Position numbers and translations under genes: made by a program. This document shows, one piece after another, positions 58,551-64,000 of a DNA stretch of 64,000 nt. The first letter of the stretch is position 1; every line of letters starts with the position of its first letter. Origin of the DNA: Silene latifolia (lineage: Eukaryota; Streptophyta; Magnoliopsida; Caryophyllales; Caryophyllaceae); the NCBI RefSeq assembly GCF_048544455.1, contig NC_133537.1, forward strand, positions 147,166,058-147,230,057. The letters are read 5' to 3'. Under the pieces are notes generated by a model. The model was given only the letters and a program-made list of their open reading frames with translations. It made no database searches and was not told where the DNA came from.

Positions 58551-58702
58551 ATCCGAATCGTAGGATCGTACGATCCTACGATCTAAAAACAGGCAAACGA
58601 TCCAAGTCGTTCATAGGATCGTCACGGAGTAGAATCGTCATAGAATCGTGTAGAATCGTTCAAAATCGGTGGGATCACGATTCCACATGGGATCGTACGA
58701 TC
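58551..58702. repeat. hAT left subterminal repeat cluster
   Basis: Many copies of ggatcgtacgatcc, taggatcgt and agaatcgt in both orientations within 150 bp of the left end. The right cluster lies at 62202-62290. In hAT elements such as Ac, short subterminal repeats are transposase-binding sites. That role is inferred here. Confidence 0.75.
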
Positions 58703-59230
58703 CTATTTAAATGGCTTATAAAAGCCATATAACATGTTTTGGGCTAAAAATTATTACATTGGCTAAGGCCCATTACTAATACTTACTCATTTAGCTAAAA
58801 AAAATAAAAAAATTAAGAAAAAAATAACCAAACTAGTGAACAACACTATCAAATTGCCAGTGCTTCTTCCTTACATTGAAAACCTAATTCCCAATTTGAT
58901 TAATCATCAATCGTCACTCAGCAACTCATCATTTATCATCAAGGATATTCATGGTATGATTAATCTTACATTCTTACTCATATTTAAGGTTTTACTTTTC
59001 GTTTTTCAATTATTCGAGTAGCTCTTTTAATTTTCATAATTTCTATTTTTCAATCTTACATTCTTTCTCATCTTTATGCTTAATTTCTTTTTTTCAATCG
59101 TTGTGTACTTGACATCTATACTGAACTAGACGTCTATACTTGTATGAAACGATGAACTATGAATTAATTGTTTCAGCTTAATTATGAAATTAGTTCATTC
59201 GTCATGGTAGGCTGGTAGGCTTAATTTCAT

Positions 59231-61873
59231 AAGTTCCGCTTCAAGTAAACCTAAAAGAAAAAACGCTCCTGGTAATAGAAGTGACCCAGGTTGGGAGCAT
59301 GGCACTGAGATAGATGGGGCACAGAAAAAAGTTAAATGTAAATATTGTGGCGTTACTCGTGGTGGTGGTGTTTATAGGCTAAAACATCATCTTGCTGGCA
59401 CCCGTAACAATGTTGAACCATGCTTACAAGTCCCTGATGAAATTAAAGAAGAGTTTAGAGCATTGTTAGAAAAACAAGCCGAGGAAGCAAATAACAAGAA
59501 AAGGAAAATGAATGACATTGGTGATGAGGATGATTATTCTGGAATATCACGTCATGGGTATAATAAAAAGACAAGGGGAGCTATGGATTCCTTTGTAACC
59601 AGGAAAAGAGGGTTTGTACAAACTACTCTAAATCAAAAATATAAAAGAGGTGAAAGGGAGGAAGTTTGCCAACAAATTGCTCGTTTTTTCTACACTAGTG
59701 GTATTCCGTTTAATGTAGTCAATAATCCTGAATTTCCAATAATGATTGACATGGTTGGAAAGTTTAGTATTGGACTAAAACCCCCATCTTATCATGAGAT
59801 TAGAGTCAAATTTTTGAACAAGGAAGTCAAAAATGTGATGAAGATGCTTGATGAGTACAAAGAAGAATGGAAAAAAAAGGTTGTACGATTATGTCTGATG
59901 GATTGAGTGATAGGAAAAGACGTTCCATTTGTAATTTCTTAGTTAATAGTCCTAAAGGGACTGTTTTTCTGTCATCTATTGACACTTCTGAGATATCTAA
60001 GACAGCCGATAAGGTACTTGAGATGTTAGATGCTATTCTAGAGAAAGTTGGCGAAGAAAATGTAGTGCAAATTGTTACTGACAATGCAGCAAACTATAAA
60101 GCGGCCGGGCTGAGGTTGATGGAGAAAAGACCAAAACTGTTTTGGACACCATGTGCAGCTCACTGTATTGATTTGATGCTAGAGGATCTTGATAAAAAGA
60201 TTAGCATTCATGGTGTGACAATAACAAAAGCTAGAAAGATAACAACATATATCTACTCTAGGACGTTACTCCATTGTAAGATGAAAGAATTTACGAAAGA
60301 TAGGGAGCTTATACGACCTGCTGTGAGCAGATTTGCTAAATCCTACCTAACATTAAGATGTTTAAATGAGCAAAAAGGTCCTCTCTTAGCATTATTTGCT
60401 TCTGATAAGTGGAAAGGTAGTAAATTTGGCAAATCCGTTGAAGGTAAAAATGTGCAAAGAATAGTTTTGGACACTAGAGGGTTCTGGCCAGGGATTATTA
60501 CATGTTTGAGAGCTGCATTGCCATTAGTAAAGGTTCTTTGTATGGTAGATTTTGATGAAAACCCGGCAATGGGTTTCATCTATGAGGCAATGACAAGAGC
60601 TAAGGATCAAATCAAGGAAAACTTTAATCATGTTGAAAAAAAGTATGTAACACTTTCTTAACAGTTAACACTGAATTACTACTTCTTTTAGATTTTTGTT
60701 TGCCTTAGTTGTTATGCGTTTGCTTATTTATGTCTCTATTTCATTCATATATAGTTATAAGCCAGTGTGGGACATTATTGATGAAAGATGGGAATCTCAA
60801 ATGCAGAGACCGTTGCATGCTGCAGCCTACTATTTGAACCCACAATTTCAATATAGCCCCGATTTTAAATCTAGTGCAGATGTGAAAATGGGTTTGTATA
60901 CTTGCTTGGAAAGAATGGTGTCCGATCCTGAAGAAAGAACGCGTATAGATCTTCAAATGGACACCTTTAAAAATGCAAGGGGCCTGTTTGGATTACCTAC
61001 TGCTATAAATACCAGAACAAAGAAAACACCAGGTGCGTCATGTTCATATTTTTTTTAATCATCAATATCTCTTATCTTGAGTGCATATATAAGTCATTTG
61101 CTAATGTCATTTTTAAAATGTGTGTGTTGTGTAGCGGACTGGTGGGATTCTTACGGAGACGATTGTCCAGAATTAAAAAAAATTGCAATACGTATTCTAA
61201 GCGTAACATGTAGTTCGTCGGGTTGTGAGAGAAATTGGAGTGCTTTTGAGATGGTAATTGTGTTTATATTAAGTAATATATAGTTATTTACAATCTTATG
61301 ATCTTATCTTTATGGTTTGATGCTAATACATTGTATTTACAGGTTCATACTAAGAAGAGGAATCCCCTTCATCAACAAAAAAGGAACGATTTGGTGTTTA
61401 TAATGTACAATCTGAGACTATAACGTAAAAAACAGAAGCGAGCTATAATATAAGAATCCATTATATTGGAGGACCTACCTTTCGATGATGAGTGGATAAC
61501 GGAGAGGGAGGAACCTCTTCTTCCTTCTGATGGGGCATGGTTAAATGCGCTAGACAGAGCAGCAAGGAGGTCTGCACGAGAGAGAGCATCACAAATTGAG
61601 GAGCAGAACAATTATGAAGACTTGACTGCAACTAGGTGTCCAGATGAAAATTTAGAGTAAGAGGAGATAATTGACGATGACATTGAAGAAGTCGCAGCAA
61701 CTCTTGTTGGTTCCAATGAATTTGATCATGTCGATGATTTTGATATGCTGTCCAGTGGTCACGACTTCGATGCCATTTATAAAAATGATAATCGCCAAAT
61801 AGGCATGGGTACTACTGGTGCTGACTTGGGAAGTGATGAAGTGGATGACAGGAACTTCGGTTATGAAGACTAA
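59231..61873 (+). pseudogene. hAT transposase gene (BED finger, DUF659, hAT dimerisation)
   Basis: The first recognisable exon has a BED-type zinc finger (DPGWEHGTEIDGAQKKVKCKY then CKYCG, YRLKHHLAGT). It then encodes FFYTSGIPFNVVNNPEF and ends the N-terminal part near 59870. The DUF659-type catalytic part follows (CTIMSDGLSDRKRRSI, IVTDNAANYKAAG, FWTPCAAHCIDLMLEDL). After that comes YKPVWDIIDERWESQMQRPL, and the dimerisation region has ADWWDSYGDDCPELKKIAI and SSGCERNWSAFEM. Three GT-AG introns are visible: 60643-60754, 61034-61134 and 61254-61342. Damage: a frameshift at the A8 run 59871-59878 and in-frame stops at 61421, 61451 and 61658. The true start exon upstream of 59231 could not be identified. 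It would excise and reinsert hAT elements in the nucleus. Confidence 0.85.
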
Positions 61874-62201
61874 TTAACTAATGCTTTTGTGTGTGGCAGT
61901 AATTGAACCATAGGTGATGGATCATTTTGATGAAATTTCAACATTGTAAACCATGACTTAACATGTATTCTTGGTTTCAGTATGTTGTCAAGACTCCAAG
62001 TTGTTCTTGTCACCTCTTTTTTCATCGTTTTACATCTTAATTGTAGTAGTAGTAACATTAGCGGTTGCAATATCGCTTCTTTTGTTCCAAAACGCTACTG
62101 TCGCTTTTATAATTATAAGATTAGTACTTTATTTATGTTTTTTTTATAGTTGCTTTACATATTTGTTAGATCCCTTCCATCAATTATAGCTAAATTAGTG
62201 A
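61874..62201 (+). other. hAT 3' noncoding part
   Basis: AT-rich DNA between the end of the transposase and the right subterminal repeats. No gene. Confidence 0.7.
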
Positions 62202-62297
62202 AGATCGTAGGATCGTAGGATCCTACGATCCGATCCCACGATCCGATCCTATGAGATCTCCACGATCCAAAGTAGAATCCCGATCCTGACAACATTG
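62202..62297. repeat. hAT right subterminal repeats and terminal inverted repeat
   Basis: gatcgtaggatcgtaggatc and several cgatccgatcc words precede the terminal inverted repeat (about 62275-62297, ending caacattg). Confidence 0.8.
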
Positions 62298-62305
62298 AGC
62301 TTGAG

Positions 62306-62560
62306 GTCAAGGTTGAGAGCCTTGATTGCCCAAAAGGCTTTGTATTCCAACTCAATTAACAAATGACATGCCTTTCCATAAACTAGCTTGTAAGGGGAGG
62401 CTCCTATAGGAGTCTTATAGGCCGTCCTATAAGCCCAAAGGGTGTCATCATGCTTCATGCTCCAATCCTTACGAGTCTTGTTAACAACCTTCTCAAGAGT
62501 TTGCTTGATCTCTCTATTAGAAACTTCAACATGACCACTTGTTTGAGGATGGTACCCCAA
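62306..62560 (-). pseudogene. Element C integrase core, second part
   Basis: Reads [20 protein letters not shown], with the invariant catalytic Glu of the D,D-35-E core in VSNREIK. It is followed by [20 protein letters not shown] and the start of the linker to the C-terminal module. The hAT element interrupts the linker at 62297/62306. Fossil. Confidence 0.85.
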
Positions 62561-62572
62561 GCCGGTTCTATG

Positions 62573-63607
62573 TTAAACACCATACTTTGTCAAAAGAGAT
62601 GCGAGCTTCTTTTCATGGAAGTGTGTCCCTCCATCACTAATAATTGCTCTAGGGACTCTAAATCTTGGAAACATCACTTTCTTTAGGAGCTTAGTAACCG
62701 TTTTTACGTCATCGGTTGGGGTAGCAATTGCTTCTACCCAATTTGATACATAATCAACGACTACTAGAATGTACTTGTTCCCTTGAGATGACACGAATGG
62801 TCCTTGGTAGTCAATTCCCCAAACATCAAAAATTTCTACCTCCAATATTCCTCGTTGTGGCATCTCATTTCTCCAAGAAATGTTTCCGGTTCTTTGGCAA
62901 GGATCATAATGGAGAATAAATTCTCTACCATCTTCAAACATGGTAGGCCAAAAGAAGACCGATTCTAGGACTTTATCAATTGTTCTTCGTGCTCCATAAT
63001 GTCCTCCATATGGTGATGAATGGTGTCCTTCTAAAACACCTTGGACTTCCCATTGGGGAACACATTTTTGGTAAAGTCCATCGCTACATTCCTTGTATAG
63101 GTTGGGATCATCCCCAAAGTATCTCTTCACTTCAAACAAGAATCTCTTTCTTTGATTGTAGTTCAAGTTTGGGGGAAGAACTCCTCCCACAATGTAACTA
63201 GCATAGTCGGCTAACCATGGTGTTTTGTGCTTCTCGAGTTGTGAATGAATGGCCATCAAAATATCATCGAGGAAAGAGTCATTGATGGGTGTCTCTCCCT
63301 CATCATTATGGAATCGAATTCTTGACAAGTGATCCGCTACTACATTCTCGGCTCCCTTCTTATCCCTTATCTCCAAATCAAATTCTTGGAGTAGAAAAAT
63401 CCACCTCAACAATCTTGGTTTTGCTTCTTTCTTTATCAAGAGATGTCTAAGAGCACGATGGTCCGAGAAAACAATCACTTTTGATCCACGCAAATAGGAA
63501 CGGAATTTGTCCAATGCATAGACAATGGCGAGAAATTCCTTCTCCGTGGTGTCATAGTTTACTTGGGTGGCATCAAGAATATTACTTATGTAATAAATAG
63601 CATGCAA
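62573..63607 (-). pseudogene. Element C RNase H and integrase first part
   Basis: A 344-aa frame with RNase H ([45 protein letters not shown]), the integrase zinc-finger region ([15 protein letters not shown]) and the first part of the core ([38 protein letters not shown]). Both catalytic Asp of the integrase are visible. The wording is typical of the Athila lineage. It lies between the RT part at the window edge and the second integrase part. Fossil. Confidence 0.9.
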
Positions 63608-63646
63608 AGCCTTTCCTACCCGTTGGCCAAGAACCGCTACAACGGC

Positions 63647-64000
63647 CTAGTTACTAGCATCGCACATGATCTCAAATGGTAGTTCCCAATTTGGTGGTTG
63701 GATGATTGGTGCCGAGATTAAGGCTTCTATGATTCTATCAAAAGCTTCAACACACTCATCAGTGAATTGGAATTGGGCATCCTTAAGCAAAAATTGAGTG
63801 AGGGGTTTTGCGATGTTGGAAAAATCTTTAATAAAACGGCGATAGAACCCCGCATGACCGAGAAAACTCCGCACTCCTCTAACATTTACTGGAGGTGAAA
63901 GTTTCTCTATCACTTCAACTTTGGCTTTGTCAACTTCGATGCCCTTTTCCGAGATTAAATGACCCAAGACAATAGCTTCATTGACCATGAAATGAAACAT
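63647..64000 (-). pseudogene. Element C reverse transcriptase end, runs off the window
   Basis: Contains VLGHLISEKGIEVDKAKVEV, RGVRSFLGHAGFYRRFIKDF and the connection to RNase H (LPFEIMCDAS). These are the thumb/connection segments of Ty3/gypsy RT. The palm with its catalytic aspartates lies outside the window. Fossil. Confidence 0.85.

Larger units (their letters stand above)
58532..62297 (+). mobile_element. hAT DNA transposon (3766 bp) inserted in the integrase of element C
   Basis: Terminal inverted repeats start CAATGTTGT on both ends and match at about 18 of 23 positions. A perfect 8-bp duplication AGCTTGAG flanks it. The inside encodes a BED-finger/DUF659/dimerisation-type transposase with introns, now damaged. 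GATCGTAGGATC-type subterminal repeats lie at both ends. It is a complete but probably inactive copy whose relatives could still mobilise it, since the ends look intact. Confidence 0.95.
51875..64000 (-). mobile_element. Element C: pol-bearing Athila-lineage Ty3/gypsy, runs off the window, entered by hAT
   Basis: Minus-strand order in the window: RT end, RNase H, integrase (split by the hAT transposon), conserved hairpin, phased array, ORF2, noncoding region, polypurine tract (53591-53606), 3' LTR 51875-53590. Gag, protease and the 5' LTR lie beyond 64000. It shares ORF2, hairpins and array layout with A and B but has pol. Fossil with several breaks in addition to the hAT insertion. Confidence 0.85.

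Overview
This window looks like nuclear DNA of a flowering plant, probably a eudicot. Caryophyllales is my guess, not something the sequence proves. It is AT-rich and full of (TA)n and (ATT)n runs, and it consists almost entirely of transposable elements inserted into one another. I found no convincing intact host gene. Nearly all coding capacity belongs to Ty3/gypsy (Athila and Tekay lineages), Ty1/copia, hAT and L1-type elements, with MITEs and a SINE between them. This is typical of repeat-rich, gene-poor plant chromatin.

Left stack (4059-29511). Element F is a Tekay-type chromovirus on the minus strand, with LTRs of about 3 kb and a TGGTG target duplication. Its 3' LTR was entered inside a (TA)n run by element G (5418-19694), a terminal-inverted-repeat element with two inverted arrays of a short ACTCAGTTATTGTAAT-type repeat. 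G was in turn entered by element A (5438-16489, target duplication GTTTG). A is a young Athila-lineage element that carries gag, protease and a separate ORF2 but no reverse transcriptase or integrase. By eye the LTR pair of A differs by about 1% or less and that of F by roughly 6-8%, which fits the nesting order.

Middle (29517-40204). This part holds a small tRNA-like sequence and a copia/Tork element in a concatemer-like arrangement flanked by a 32-bp duplication. It also holds at least six TA-flanked MITEs (one nested in another), a decayed RNase H fragment, a 1.2-kb non-autonomous hAT with a perfect 8-bp target duplication, a minus-strand SINE, and a 5'-truncated L1-type LINE. The LINE sits in a repeat that also occurs at 783-1440.

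Right stack (40205 to the window edge). LTR element E is entered by Athila-lineage element B (plus strand, same pol-less layout as A). The 3' LTR of B is entered by element D (one LTR fragment visible), D by element C (a pol-bearing Athila relative on the minus strand that runs off the window), and the integrase of C by a 3.8-kb hAT transposon (58532-62297) with introns and decaying transposase.

The signal most worth following is shared by the three Athila-lineage elements. Each LTR carries an array of short palindromes with a CG-NN-CG core, spaced about 20-21 bp, two helical turns. A second array of the same kind lies inside the element just upstream of ORF2, usually followed by a TATA-like box. 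I infer a duplicated promoter module that could give ORF2 its own transcript. The same elements share conserved hairpins after the last gag/pol frame and in the 2-kb 3' noncoding region. ORF2 has a basic start, which in A and B begins like the histone H3 tail (ARTK), and an acidic end.
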